7,261 nucleotides of DNA from an uncultured Chlorobiota bacterium (GCA_946481475.1 CAMLOB010000182.1:1-7261); one strand, 5' to 3'; shown: positions 1 to 6,893, counted from the first letter of the stretch. Numbers and translations are program-made. The notes: generated by a model not told the origin, from the letters alone.

Positions 1-2
1 CT

Positions 3-177
3 GCTCACGGCTCAAAGCTCAAAGCTCACGGCTCAAAGCTCACGGCTCAAAGCTCAAAGCTCACGGCTCAAAGCTCACGGCTCAAAGCTGACTGCTCACG
101 GCTCATAGCTGAAAGCTGACTGCTCACGGCTCATAGCTGAAAGCTGACTGCTCAAAGCCCACCGCTCACTGCACTTC
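3..177. repeat. Heptanucleotide tandem repeat array with nested higher-order units
   Basis: From base 3 the sequence can be cut into 25 consecutive 7-mers without a gap. The common forms are GCTCACG, GCTCAAA, GCTGACT, GCTCATA and GCTGAAA; the last three units (157-177) are degenerate. A five-heptamer block (35 nt) at 3-37 is repeated exactly at 38-72. A four-heptamer block (28 nt) at 87-114 is repeated exactly at 115-142, and its first heptamer recurs at 143-149. The array starts inside or before the window, so its full length is unknown. It ends about 60 nt upstream of hemG. Seven is not a multiple of three and no plus-strand gene crosses the array, so I read it as non-coding. Short heptameric tandem repeats are known in bacterial intergenic DNA, for example cyanobacterial STRR sequences; any function here is unknown. 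Confidence 0.95.
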
Positions 178-237
178 GAAACCCCACAATTCCCGATTCT
201 CCCTATCTTTTCCGGCATACGGCACACATCAGGCACT

Positions 238-1614
238 ATGAGACACGTTCGATATGCGATCATCGGCGGGGGGATCAGCGGGAGCACGCTTCTGCACCTG
301 CTCGCCTTGCGGGGAGAGGATGTCCTTCTGCTTGAACGGGAGGATGGTTCCGGCGGAGTAATTCGTTCGGAGCGGTTTGCCGGTGGGCTTATCGAGCGGG
401 GACCGAACACGCTGCTGACCGGAAACGAGCACCTTGCCGGACTGATCGATGAACTCGGTTTGAATGAAGCGATGGTCACGGCCGATCCGGCCGCCCGCAA
501 TCGCTATGTCCTTCGGGGAGGAAGACTTCTGGCCGTTCCGACCAGTCCGCGATCTCTTGTTGAAAGCCCGCTTCTCTCCGGCAGGGGAAAGCTGCGCCTG
601 CTCCGCGAATTCTTCCTCGGGGGATCGAAGTCGATGAACGGAAACGAGGAGAGTGTCGCCTCGTTTGTCGAGCGCCGCTTCGGTCGCGAACCCCTGGCCT
701 ACGGCGTCGATCCGTTTGTCTCCGGCATTTATGCGGGAGATCCTGCGTTGCTCTCGCTTCGCCATACGTTCCCGATGCTTCCTGAACTGGAGAAGGAGTA
801 TGGAAGCGTATTCAAGGGGATGATGCGAAAGGGAAAGGAGAGAAGAAGGCGAGGCGAGACCCGAAGCCCGCGCATCATGTTTTCGTTTCAGGACGGACTT
901 CAGGCAATTCCCCGTGCGATCGAGGAGAGGTGGGAGGAGCAGATGGTCCGGAATGCCGGAGTGACGTTGCTGGAACGGGAAGGAGAAGGCTGGCGTCTCG
1001 AGTTCGATTCCGGGAAAGGTGAGGATAGTGTCCGGGCAGAGAACGTGATCCTTGCGACGAACGCTCCGGCTGCCGCCCGACTCCTCGCACCGGTGGATAA
1101 GAAACTGGCCGACACGTTGCGCCGGATCGTCCATGCTCCGGTTGCCGTCGTCCATCTCCTCTACGATCCTCCGACCGTCGGCCATCGGCTCGACGGATTC
1201 GGTCTGCTGGTTCCGTCCGTCGAGAAGCGGGATATTCTTGGTGTGATCTTCTCCTCCACAATTTTTCCCTCACGTTCCCCCGAGGGGAAGGCTCTGCTGA
1301 CGGTCTTCATTGGTGGAAGACGACGTCCGGAACTGACCCGGCTGGAGGAAAAGGAACTAGCCCGCCTTGCTCATCGCGAAGTTGCCGATATTCTTTCGGT
1401 CGCATCCGAACCGGTCGCCTCGCAGGTCACCGTCTGGTCGACCGGGATACCACAGTACGAGATCGGATACGGACAGATCCTGCAGGGAATAGAGGAAGGG
1501 GAGGCGCGACTTCCCGGACTTCACCTGCTTGGCAGCTATCGCGGCGGCGTCTCCGTTCCGGACTGTGTGAAGTCCGCATACGAACTTGCCGAAACCTTAC
1601 TGAACGCATCGTAA
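238..1614 (+). CDS. hemG: Protoporphyrinogen oxidase, oxygen-dependent HemG/HemY type
   Basis: This 458-residue flavoprotein is predicted to oxidise protoporphyrinogen IX to protoporphyrin IX (or coproporphyrinogen III to coproporphyrin III in the related coproporphyrin-dependent branch), near the end of heme synthesis. The N-terminus has a Rossmann FAD-binding motif, GGGISG, at residues 10-15, followed by an acidic residue (E33) at the end of the second strand. Next comes the family signature around residues 39-60 (GGVIRS, then ERGPNTLL). The C-terminus carries the FAD-closing segment with [11 protein letters not shown] at about 433-443. Length fits the family (about 450-480). ATG at 238 is chosen because the dinucleotide-binding fold begins directly after it, and an AGG lies at 231-233. 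The next gene is hemB, 67 nt downstream on the same strand, which supports a heme role. No frameshift or missing motif is visible. The symbol hemY is used for the same family; sequence alone does not settle the proto- versus copro-substrate. Confidence 0.93.
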   Translation: MRHVRYAIIGGGISGSTLLHLLALRGEDVLLLEREDGSGGVIRSERFAGGLIERGPNTLLTGNEHLAGLIDELGLNEAMVTADPAARNRYVLRGGRLLAVPTSPRSLVESPLLSGRGKLRLLREFFLGGSKSMNGNEESVASFVERRFGREPLAYGVDPFVSGIYAGDPALLSLRHTFPMLPELEKEYGSVFKGMMRKGKERRRRGETRSPRIMFSFQDGLQAIPRAIEERWEEQMVRNAGVTLLEREGEGWRLEFDSGKGEDSVRAENVILATNAPAAARLLAPVDKKLADTLRRIVHAPVAVVHLLYDPPTVGHRLDGFGLLVPSVEKRDILGVIFSSTIFPSRSPEGKALLTVFIGGRRRPELTRLEEKELARLAHREVADILSVASEPVASQVTVWSTGIPQYEIGYGQILQGIEEGEARLPGLHLLGSYRGGVSVPDCVKSAYELAETLLNAS

Positions 1615-1681
1615 ACCGTTATCTCTCGGGGCTGTGCCGCGGTGCGGGATGAAGCTGGATACGGAAAACCATAGTAGTTAT

Positions 1682-2665
1682 ATGAACAGCACACTTGACC
1701 TTATACACCGACCCCGCCGACTGCGGCGGACCGAAGGAGTTCGCGATCTCGTCAGGGAGACGCGGCTCCATCCGTCGAACTTCATCTATCCGATCTTCAT
1801 CGTCCCCGGCCAGGGCGTTCGTCGCGAGGTCTCCTCGATGCCGGAAGTCTTTCAGCTTTCGGTGGATGAACTCCCGCGTGAATGTGAGGAACTGATGGAA
1901 CTCGGCGTCCGGAGCGTGATCCTCTTCGGGATTCCGGAGACGAAGGATGCCGAGGGGAGCGGAGCCTGGGCCGAAGAGGGGATCGTGCAGCGGGGGATCC
2001 GGAAGATTCGTGCGGAGATGCCGGAGATGACGATCGTCACCGACGTCTGCCTCTGCGAATATACCGACCACGGCCACTGCGGTCTGCTCGACGGAGAGCA
2101 TATCCTGAACGATGAATCGGTGGCTCTCTATGCCCGAACTGCGGTCTCTCATGCCGAGGCCGGGGCCGATATCATTGCCCCGTCAGACATGATGGATGGT
2201 CGCGTCGCCGGGATTCGGGACGGACTCGACGGAGCCGGTTTCGCGGATATTCCGATCATGTCCTACGCCGTCAAATATGCCAGCAGTTTCTACGGACCCT
2301 TCCGGGACGCCGCCGGCGCGACTCCCGGGTTCGGCGACCGCAGATCGCACCAGATGGACCCGGCCAATGCCCGCGAGGCGATGCGGGAAGCGCAGCTCGA
2401 TCTGGAGGAAGGGGCCGATATCCTGATGGTGAAACCGGCGATGCCGAACCTGGACATTATCGGCGAACTCTATCGCCGGACCGATCTGCCGATTGCCGCC
2501 TATCAGGTCTCCGGCGAGTACGCCATGCTCCACGCCGCCGCCCGCAACGGCTGGCTTGATCTGGAGAGAACAATGGAAGAGTCCCTCACCTGCATCCGGC
2601 GCGCCGGCGCGTCGATCATCATCACATATTTTGCCAAAAGGATGGCACGAATTCTTCGCCGGTAA
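1682..2665 (+). CDS. hemB: Delta-aminolevulinic acid dehydratase (porphobilinogen synthase)
   Basis: HemB condenses two molecules of 5-aminolevulinate into porphobilinogen, the first common step of tetrapyrrole synthesis, in the cytoplasm. The 327-residue product has the usual length. The two active-site lysines are visible: K198 in the [15 protein letters not shown] segment and K251 in [11 protein letters not shown], the Schiff-base lysine. The cysteine-rich metal site, [14 protein letters not shown] at about 121-134 (C123, C125, C133), marks it as a zinc-dependent form rather than the magnesium-only form with Asp/Ala replacements. ATG at 1682 gives the typical start, with HRPRRLRR near residue 9. 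An upstream in-frame GTG at 1634 would add 16 residues that do not resemble the family. No clear Shine-Dalgarno precedes either start. It follows hemG and precedes egtD by 83 nt, so it may share a transcript with both. Confidence 0.96.
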   Translation: MNSTLDLIHRPRRLRRTEGVRDLVRETRLHPSNFIYPIFIVPGQGVRREVSSMPEVFQLSVDELPRECEELMELGVRSVILFGIPETKDAEGSGAWAEEGIVQRGIRKIRAEMPEMTIVTDVCLCEYTDHGHCGLLDGEHILNDESVALYARTAVSHAEAGADIIAPSDMMDGRVAGIRDGLDGAGFADIPIMSYAVKYASSFYGPFRDAAGATPGFGDRRSHQMDPANAREAMREAQLDLEEGADILMVKPAMPNLDIIGELYRRTDLPIAAYQVSGEYAMLHAAARNGWLDLERTMEESLTCIRRAGASIIITYFAKRMARILRR

Positions 2666-2678
2666 GGTTATGAATTCC

Positions 2679-2708
2679 TGATCCCTCAACGGGTGCGACC
2701 GGGGATCA
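2679..2708 (+). terminator. Possible hairpin after hemB (weak terminator candidate)
   Basis: TGATCCC at 2679-2685 is exactly complementary to GGGATCA at 2702-2708. A short inner CGG/CCG pairing (2690-2692 with 2699-2701) lies inside the loop. The hairpin begins 14 nt after the hemB stop and is followed by TTATCTT, which is not a proper U-tract. It could attenuate transcription between hemB and egtD or could be chance. Confidence 0.3.
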
Positions 2709-2738
2709 TTATCTTGCAGCGGTTTACGAACTAACAAC

Positions 2739-2742
2739 AGGA
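2739..2742 (+). promoter_or_regulatory. Ribosome binding site supporting the egtD TTG start
   Basis: AGGA lies 6 nt upstream of the TTG at 2749. This supports a TTG start, because no ATG or GTG in the frame gives a complete EgtD N-terminus: the first internal methionine, M105, lies beyond the conserved histidine-methyltransferase N-terminal block and the SAM-binding glycines. Confidence 0.6.
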
Positions 2743-2748
2743 TTTCCC

Positions 2749-3753
2749 TTGCAGAGTACAACCGATCATTCGACGGAACTTCTCCATCGTTCCGGCCGAT
2801 CCGACTCCAGACCCGGACTTGCCGGGGATCTGCGGACCGGATTCCGGAAGAGACCGAAGGAACTCCCTCCCATATACTTCTACGATGAACGGGGATCGGA
2901 ACTCTTCGAACGGATTACGCAGCTTCCGGAGTATTACCAGACGCGGACCGAGCGGCGGTTGCTGGAGTCGATCGTCCGGGAACTTGCCGCCGGGGAGTAT
3001 GCCGAACTGATCGAGTTCGGTTCCGGCAGCTCGGCCAAGACCCGCGTGCTGCTCGACGGGATGACCGCAACGTCGTCGGCGGCGACTCTGGAACGCTATG
3101 TGCCGATCGATGTCAGCAGCGATTTCCTTCTGGCGACCGCCGAACGGCTGAGCAGGGATTATCCGTCGCTGGAGATCGCTCCGGTGGTCGGAGATTTTCG
3201 TGAGGGATTGCAGGGAGTTCCACGTGTCGGTTCGGCCCTGATTATCTTTCTCGGCGGCACCATCGGCAATTTTCATTACGATGAGAGTGTGCAGTTCCTT
3301 TCGACTGTGGCGGAGGGGATGTCCGGGGAGGATGCCTTTCTGATGGGGGTCGATCTGGTGAAGGACCCGGCACTCCTCCACGCCGCCTACAACGATGCCG
3401 AAGGGATCACCGCCGAGTTCAACAGAAACGTATTGCGCGTCATTAACCGTGAGCTGAACGGGGAGTTCGATCCGGAAGCGTTTTATCACTATGCCTTCTA
3501 TAATCCGGACGATACGCGGATCGAGATGCGCCTTGTCAGTCGGCGGGATCAGACCGTAAAGATCGGAGATCTGGAGATGAGTGTCCGGTTCCGTGAAGGG
3601 GAATCGATCCTGACGGAGATCAGCCGGAAATTCACGCGAGCCTCTGCCGAACGCCTGCTGGAGGATGCCGGGATGTCCCTTGTCGAGTGGTGGAGCGATC
3701 CGGAAGATCTGTTCGGACTGGTTCTGGCGAAGAGAAGGGGGAGAGGGGGATAA
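2749..3753 (+). CDS. egtD: L-histidine Nalpha-methyltransferase (ergothioneine pathway)
   Basis: EgtD uses three S-adenosylmethionine molecules to trimethylate histidine to hercynine, the first committed step toward ergothioneine. The 334-residue product has the family architecture. An N-terminal block with PPIYFYDERGSELFERI (about 40-56) and LPEYYQTRTE (59-68) is followed by a SAM-binding EFGSGSSAKTR segment (89-99), GGTIGNF (169-175), AYND (213-216) and INREL. Residues N174, Y214, M260, E290 and S292 sit at a constant offset of 8 from the histidine-binding residues of mycobacterial EgtD as I recall them (N166, Y206, M252, E282, S284), which argues for true histidine specificity. The TTG start is supported by AGGA 6 nt upstream. 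The last residues are a low-complexity Arg/Gly tail. The neighbouring egtA-type gene fits an ergothioneine role, but no EgtB sulfoxide synthase is in the window, so hercynine could also be an end product here. Confidence 0.92.
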   Translation: MQSTTDHSTELLHRSGRSDSRPGLAGDLRTGFRKRPKELPPIYFYDERGSELFERITQLPEYYQTRTERRLLESIVRELAAGEYAELIEFGSGSSAKTRVLLDGMTATSSAATLERYVPIDVSSDFLLATAERLSRDYPSLEIAPVVGDFREGLQGVPRVGSALIIFLGGTIGNFHYDESVQFLSTVAEGMSGEDAFLMGVDLVKDPALLHAAYNDAEGITAEFNRNVLRVINRELNGEFDPEAFYHYAFYNPDDTRIEMRLVSRRDQTVKIGDLEMSVRFREGESILTEISRKFTRASAERLLEDAGMSLVEWWSDPEDLFGLVLAKRRGRGG

Positions 3754-3785
3754 GGTTCTTCATTGAATAGACTGAGCGGAACAAA

Positions 3786-3794
3786 GGGAGAGGG
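3786..3794 (+). promoter_or_regulatory. Shine-Dalgarno-like purine tract, alternative egtA start
   Basis: GGGAGAGGG ends 6 nt before an ATG at 3801 that is in frame with egtA. It is a good ribosome-binding match and the main reason to keep the longer start (38 extra residues) open. Against it, the 3801-3914 segment has poor codon bias compared with the rest of the gene (only about half of its third positions are G or C), and its translation looks unlike the family. Confidence 0.35.
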
Positions 3795-3819
3795 AAATCT
3801 ATGGGTGTGTGGTGCCGGC

Positions 3820-3854
3820 ATCCGCGTCCATCCGTCCCGATCCGTATGATCCGT
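3820..3854 (+). repeat. Four ATCCG direct repeats phased at about 10 bp
   Basis: ATCCG occurs at 3820, 3830, 3840 and 3849, so the starts are 10, 10 and 9 bp apart, close to one helical turn. Three of the four are followed by T (ATCCGT). The cluster lies 60-95 bp upstream of the ATG at 3915 and is followed by an AT-rich stretch (about 3857-3900), a layout seen for regulator binding sites next to promoters. If translation begins at 3801, the repeats are merely coding. No regulator can be named. Confidence 0.45.
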
Positions 3855-3914
3855 GTACGATTTTACTACCGCTTCATTTACTCAACATATTCGATTTTTT
3901 CGCCAGCATTCTCC

Positions 3915-5159
3915 ATGCCGATCGCCAACGCCGTTCTTGCCGAATCCGATCTCTACAGACAACTGCTCGATGAGGTATTCACCTCGGCCCGTCCCGACCG
4001 GGATCGCGTCGGGATCGAAGTCGAATACTTTCCCGTTCTCGCTTCCCGACAGTACAGCGGAGAAGCGCAGCCGGGCAGGGATGCCGCAGAGGACTTTATC
4101 GGACTCTATCCCTGGCTGACGCTTCTGGCCGACCGTTACGGCTGGAAGTCTGCTGCCGTGGAGTCATCGGCTGCGATTGCCTTCCTGTGCCCCGGGGGGG
4201 GGAGGGTGACGCTGGAACCGGGTGGACAGATCGAGTACAGCACTTCGCCGCACGATACGGCGACCGGGGCGCTGGAGGATGCCGGATGCTTTGAACGCCT
4301 TCTGATCGAAGAGGGAGAGAAGGTCGGCCTGATCTTTCCGATCGAGGGATTCAACCGGCATCTCGGAAGTGAAGTCCCCCGGCTTGTCGTGCGGAAACCC
4401 CGCTACATCGTGATGGACCGGCACTTCGACCGGATCGGTCCCTACGGACGGATGATGATGCGGCAGACCTGTGCGACGCAGATCAATCTGGACTTCGGTC
4501 CCCCTGATGTCGCCGTTGAACGATGGCGACTGGCCAACCTTGCCGCCCCGGCGTTGAACGCTCTCTTTGCCAATTCCCCCCGCGACCATGGGGGGGAACG
4601 ATACCGGAGTTTCCGATACGAGATCTGGCGGAACACCGATCCGTGCCGGACCGATCTTCCGTACGATCGCGTCGCATCGGACGATCCGGTCGCCCTCTAT
4701 CTCCGGTTTGCTCTCGACGCAACCGTTCTCGTGATCGCCGACCCGACCGACGGCTTTCGTGCTCCCTCCCGTCCCATGACCTTCCGGGAGTGGATGAGCG
4801 ACGGCGAGCCGACCTTCCCCGACATGGAGGACTGGCGTACGCATCTGACGACCCTCTTTCCCGATGTGCGACCGCGGGGCTTTATCGAGATTCGTTCGAT
4901 CGATGCCCTCGCCGGGGCCGAACGCCGTGTCGCAGTCGAACTGGTCAGTGGTCTGATCTACAACGAGCGATGCCGAAAGAGAGGGCTGGCATTGTTTGAA
5001 GATCCGTCGTTGCTGAGAAAAGGGAGTCCCCACGCCCCCCGGGAAGACCGCTTCGGTGTGGGACGAAGGTTGATGGAGATCGGACTGGAGGAGATGGGAT
5101 CGGAAGCGCTGCGGGGGTATTACGATGGCACGATTGTCCGGGCTGGAAATCCGGTTTGA
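3915..5159 (+). CDS. egtA: Glutamate-cysteine ligase, EgtA type (GCS2 family)
   Basis: The product is predicted to join L-glutamate and L-cysteine with ATP to gamma-glutamylcysteine, which EgtB couples to hercynine in ergothioneine synthesis; in other hosts it feeds glutathione. From ATG 3915 it is 414 residues, a normal length. Family motifs are in order: RVGIEVEYFPV (31-41, metal/glutamate-binding acidic residues), LEPGGQIEYST (100-110), RQTCATQINLDF (183-194), NALFANSP (215-222), RSFRYEIWRNTDPCRT (231-246) and RGFIEIRSID (321-330). The start is a judgement: 3915 places the conserved ESDLYRQLLDEVF close to the N-terminus, while an in-frame ATG at 3801 has the better ribosome-binding site. 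The gene contains a nine-G homopolymer (4194-4202) and a C6/G7 hairpin, but the frame is intact. It follows egtD on the same strand and ends just before a terminator-like hairpin. A glutathione role cannot be excluded because egtB and gshB are not visible. Confidence 0.88.
   Translation: MPIANAVLAESDLYRQLLDEVFTSARPDRDRVGIEVEYFPVLASRQYSGEAQPGRDAAEDFIGLYPWLTLLADRYGWKSAAVESSAAIAFLCPGGGRVTLEPGGQIEYSTSPHDTATGALEDAGCFERLLIEEGEKVGLIFPIEGFNRHLGSEVPRLVVRKPRYIVMDRHFDRIGPYGRMMMRQTCATQINLDFGPPDVAVERWRLANLAAPALNALFANSPRDHGGERYRSFRYEIWRNTDPCRTDLPYDRVASDDPVALYLRFALDATVLVIADPTDGFRAPSRPMTFREWMSDGEPTFPDMEDWRTHLTTLFPDVRPRGFIEIRSIDALAGAERRVAVELVSGLIYNERCRKRGLALFEDPSLLRKGSPHAPREDRFGVGRRLMEIGLEEMGSEALRGYYDGTIVRAGNPV
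4194..4202 (+). repeat. G9 homopolymer inside egtA
   Basis: Nine consecutive G follow four C (4190-4193) and encode part of CPGGGR, just before the conserved EPGGQIEYS motif. The tract is in frame as given. Runs of this length are slippage-prone in replication and in sequencing, so it is either a potential phase-variable site or a place where a read error would easily break the gene. Confidence 0.85.
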
Positions 5160-5167
5160 GGTTGCGT

Positions 5168-5198
5168 GACCGGGAGGGGGCTTGCGGCCGGGTCTTTT
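5168..5198 (+). terminator. Probable rho-independent terminator of egtA
   Basis: GACCGG at 5168-5173 pairs with CCGGGTC at 5188-5194 (one bulged G), closing a G-rich loop. TTTT follows immediately at 5195-5198, then CTTTGTG. The stem starts 9 nt after the egtA stop codon, the expected place. The stem is short with a bulge and the U-tract is modest, so it may be only partly efficient. It abuts the palindromic element that follows. Confidence 0.45.
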
Positions 5199-5286
5199 CT
5201 TTGTGAATTTTTGTGTCCGCCGCGGCGGATGGTGTCTTTGTGGTGAAAAAACACAAAGACACCAAGGACACAAAGAAGCCACAAAG
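5199..5286. repeat. 88-nt branched palindromic element (REP/MITE-like)
   Basis: Three nested pairings share one axis. CTTTGTG (5199-5205) pairs with CACAAAG (5280-5286), TTTGTGTCC (5210-5218) with GGACACAAA (5266-5274), and GGTGTCTTTGTG (5231-5242) with CACAAAGACACC (5252-5263), a perfect 12-bp inner stem around a GTGAAAAAA loop. A separate 12-nt perfect palindrome, CCGCCGCGGCGG (5217-5228), sits on the left arm only, so the folded form would have a side branch or bulge. The right arm holds three CACAAAG copies. No transposase or coding sequence is present and no U-tract follows. The structure suggests a dispersed intergenic palindromic repeat; similar CACAAAGACAC-rich palindromes recur between genes in environmental bacterial genomes, from memory rather than from a search. 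Confidence 0.85.
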
Positions 5287-5489
5287 TGTACGGCTCCGAA
5301 ATTGCGGTCAGTTTCCCCCCGTTCGTATCTCTTTTTATCCGTCTCCCCGACCCCGCATATCCACGTCTCTTTTTTCTTAGCTTTATACGCTTTCGACGGA
5401 GGGTCGGGAAAACCGATTTCTTTGTCCTCCTCCCTGACCGACAGGAGATCGTAACGCAATATTCATCATATCCTTGGATCACGCAGAAC
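5287..5489 (+). other. Gene-free leader of the dihydrolipoyl dehydrogenase gene
   Basis: This 203-nt stretch is pyrimidine-rich (C6 near 5315, T-runs near 5331 and 5370) and shows no family-like protein in any frame. CCCGACCC (5346-5353) is complementary to GGGTCGGG (5401-5408), which could form a long-loop hairpin in an mRNA leader. TTATAC at 5383-5388 could be a -10 element, but I see no good -35 partner at the expected spacing. It probably contains the lpdA promoter. No known riboswitch is recognised. Confidence 0.4.
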
Positions 5490-6893
5490 ATGGCCGATCA
5501 CAATTTTGACGTCGTCGTTATCGGAAGCGGACCGGGTGGCTATATTGCCGCCATCAGAGCCGCACAACTGGGACAGAAAGCCGCAGTCATCGAAGCCGAC
5601 CGGCTTGGGGGCGTTTGTTTGAACTGGGGGTGCATTCCGACCAAAGCTCTGCTGAAGAATGCCGAATACAGACATTTCCTGAACGAGGCGGGGGAATGGG
5701 GCTTCTCGCTCGGTGACGTCTCGGTCGATTTCCCGAAAGTGATCTCCCGCAGCCGCGACGTGGCCGATCAGAATTCCTCCGGCGTCAGCTTCCTGATGAA
5801 GAAGAACAAGATCGATGTCTTCATGGGGTGGGGCTATATCGTCGATGCGAACACGGTCGAGGTGCGGGACAAGGATGGAAAGGCGACCGAGAAGTTGACG
5901 GCGAAGTCGATGATCATCGCCACCGGTGCAAGCCCCCGCATCTTCCCGGGCATCGAGGTCGACTATAAGAAGGTGATTACTTCAAAGGAGGCCCTGACCT
6001 TCGACAAGCTTCCGAAGTCGTTGATCGTGATCGGTGCCGGAGCTATCGGGGCGGAGTTCGCCTATTTCTATAATGCCTTCGGCACGAAGGTGACGATCGT
6101 CGAGTTCCAGCAGAACATCCTGCCGGTGGAGGATGAGGACGCTTCAAAAGAGGTGGCCCGGGCGTTCAAGAAGCAGGGAATTGCCGTGAAGAACGGAACA
6201 AAGGTCGTCTCGGCTAAGGCAAGCGGCGACGGAGTGGAAGTAGTGGTGGAGAACGGCAAGGGGGAGCAGGAGACGTTGAAAGCCGATATGGCCCTGAACG
6301 CCGTCGGCGTCACCGGCAATATCGAAGGATTCGGTCTGGAGAATATCGGTGTGGAGATCGAACGGGGCCATATCAAGGTGGATGAATTCCTCCGGACGAA
6401 CGTCCCGGGCGTCTACGCCATCGGCGATGTCATCGGTGCGCCGTGGCTGGCCCATGTCGCCTCGATGGAAGGTGTCGTCGCCGCCGAACATATTGCCGGA
6501 CATGCCGAGCACGGCATGGACTACGGCAATATCCCGGGCTGTACCTACTGCCAGCCGCAGGTTGCGTCGGTCGGCATGACCGAGAAGGCGGCGCGTGAGG
6601 CCGGCTATGAGGTGAAAATCGGCAAGTTCCCCTTCAAGGCCAGCGGCAAGGCCCGGGCTATCGGCCATACCGACGGATTTGTGAAGCTGGTGATCGACGC
6701 GAAATACGGCGAGATCCTCGGCGGACATATCGTCGGTTCGGAGGCGACCGAGATGATCGCCGAGATCGGTCTGGGACGGGCCGCCGAGGCGACCGGTATG
6801 ACGGTCCACCGGACGGTCCACGCACATCCGACCCTCTCCGAAGCGGTGATGGAGGCGGCGGCGGATGCGTATGGGGAAGCGTTGAATATGTAG
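5490..6893 (+). CDS. lpdA: Dihydrolipoyl dehydrogenase (E3)
   Basis: This FAD-dependent disulfide oxidoreductase reoxidises dihydrolipoamide with NAD+, serving as E3 of pyruvate or 2-oxoglutarate dehydrogenase complexes or the glycine cleavage system. The 467-residue product is full length. The FAD motif GSGPGG is at 12-17, the redox disulfide GGVCLNWGC at 40-48 (C43, C48), the NAD-binding GAGAIGAEF at 182-190, the second FAD motif AIGD at 310-313, and the catalytic pair H446/E451 lies in HAHPTLSE. ATG 5490 matches the family N-terminus (FDVVVIGSG follows at once); no strong Shine-Dalgarno precedes it. The frame stays open upstream to 5286, but that stretch overlaps the end of the palindromic repeat and has no family similarity. 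No E1, E2 or lipoyl-domain gene is adjacent, so the partner complex cannot be told. An extra CxxC (C351, C354) occurs in the dimerisation domain. It appears to be its own transcription unit. Confidence 0.96.
   Translation: MADHNFDVVVIGSGPGGYIAAIRAAQLGQKAAVIEADRLGGVCLNWGCIPTKALLKNAEYRHFLNEAGEWGFSLGDVSVDFPKVISRSRDVADQNSSGVSFLMKKNKIDVFMGWGYIVDANTVEVRDKDGKATEKLTAKSMIIATGASPRIFPGIEVDYKKVITSKEALTFDKLPKSLIVIGAGAIGAEFAYFYNAFGTKVTIVEFQQNILPVEDEDASKEVARAFKKQGIAVKNGTKVVSAKASGDGVEVVVENGKGEQETLKADMALNAVGVTGNIEGFGLENIGVEIERGHIKVDEFLRTNVPGVYAIGDVIGAPWLAHVASMEGVVAAEHIAGHAEHGMDYGNIPGCTYCQPQVASVGMTEKAAREAGYEVKIGKFPFKASGKARAIGHTDGFVKLVIDAKYGEILGGHIVGSEATEMIAEIGLGRAAEATGMTVHRTVHAHPTLSEAVMEAAADAYGEALNM

Noticed and set aside
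3..177. CRISPR array
   Set aside because: The repeats are contiguous 7-mers with no unique spacers and no 20-40 nt repeat-spacer alternation.
229..1185. Long minus-strand open frame opposite hemG (318 codons)
   Set aside because: It is a mirror of a strongly biased GC-rich gene, has no recognisable domain, and hemG on the plus strand has full family motifs.
1634..1681. GTG start extending hemB by 16 residues
   Set aside because: The extra residues do not resemble HemB N-termini and no ribosome-binding site supports the GTG; ATG 1682 gives the typical start.
5199..5286. Intrinsic terminator of egtA
   Set aside because: The stem is strong, but no U-tract follows on the plus strand. The smaller stem at 5168-5198 followed by TTTT is the better terminator candidate.
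4164..5459. Long minus-strand open frame opposite egtA (431 codons)
   Set aside because: It runs across the terminator hairpin and the palindromic element and shows no family-like motif; it is the shadow of egtA codon bias.
5286..5489. In-frame 68-residue N-terminal extension of dihydrolipoyl dehydrogenase
   Set aside because: It begins at the very end of the palindromic repeat, has no lipoyl-domain or other homology that I recognise, and the family start fits ATG 5490.
5287..5489. Riboswitch in the lpdA leader
   Set aside because: Only one 8-bp pairing with a 47-nt loop is visible, and no conserved riboswitch core could be recognised.
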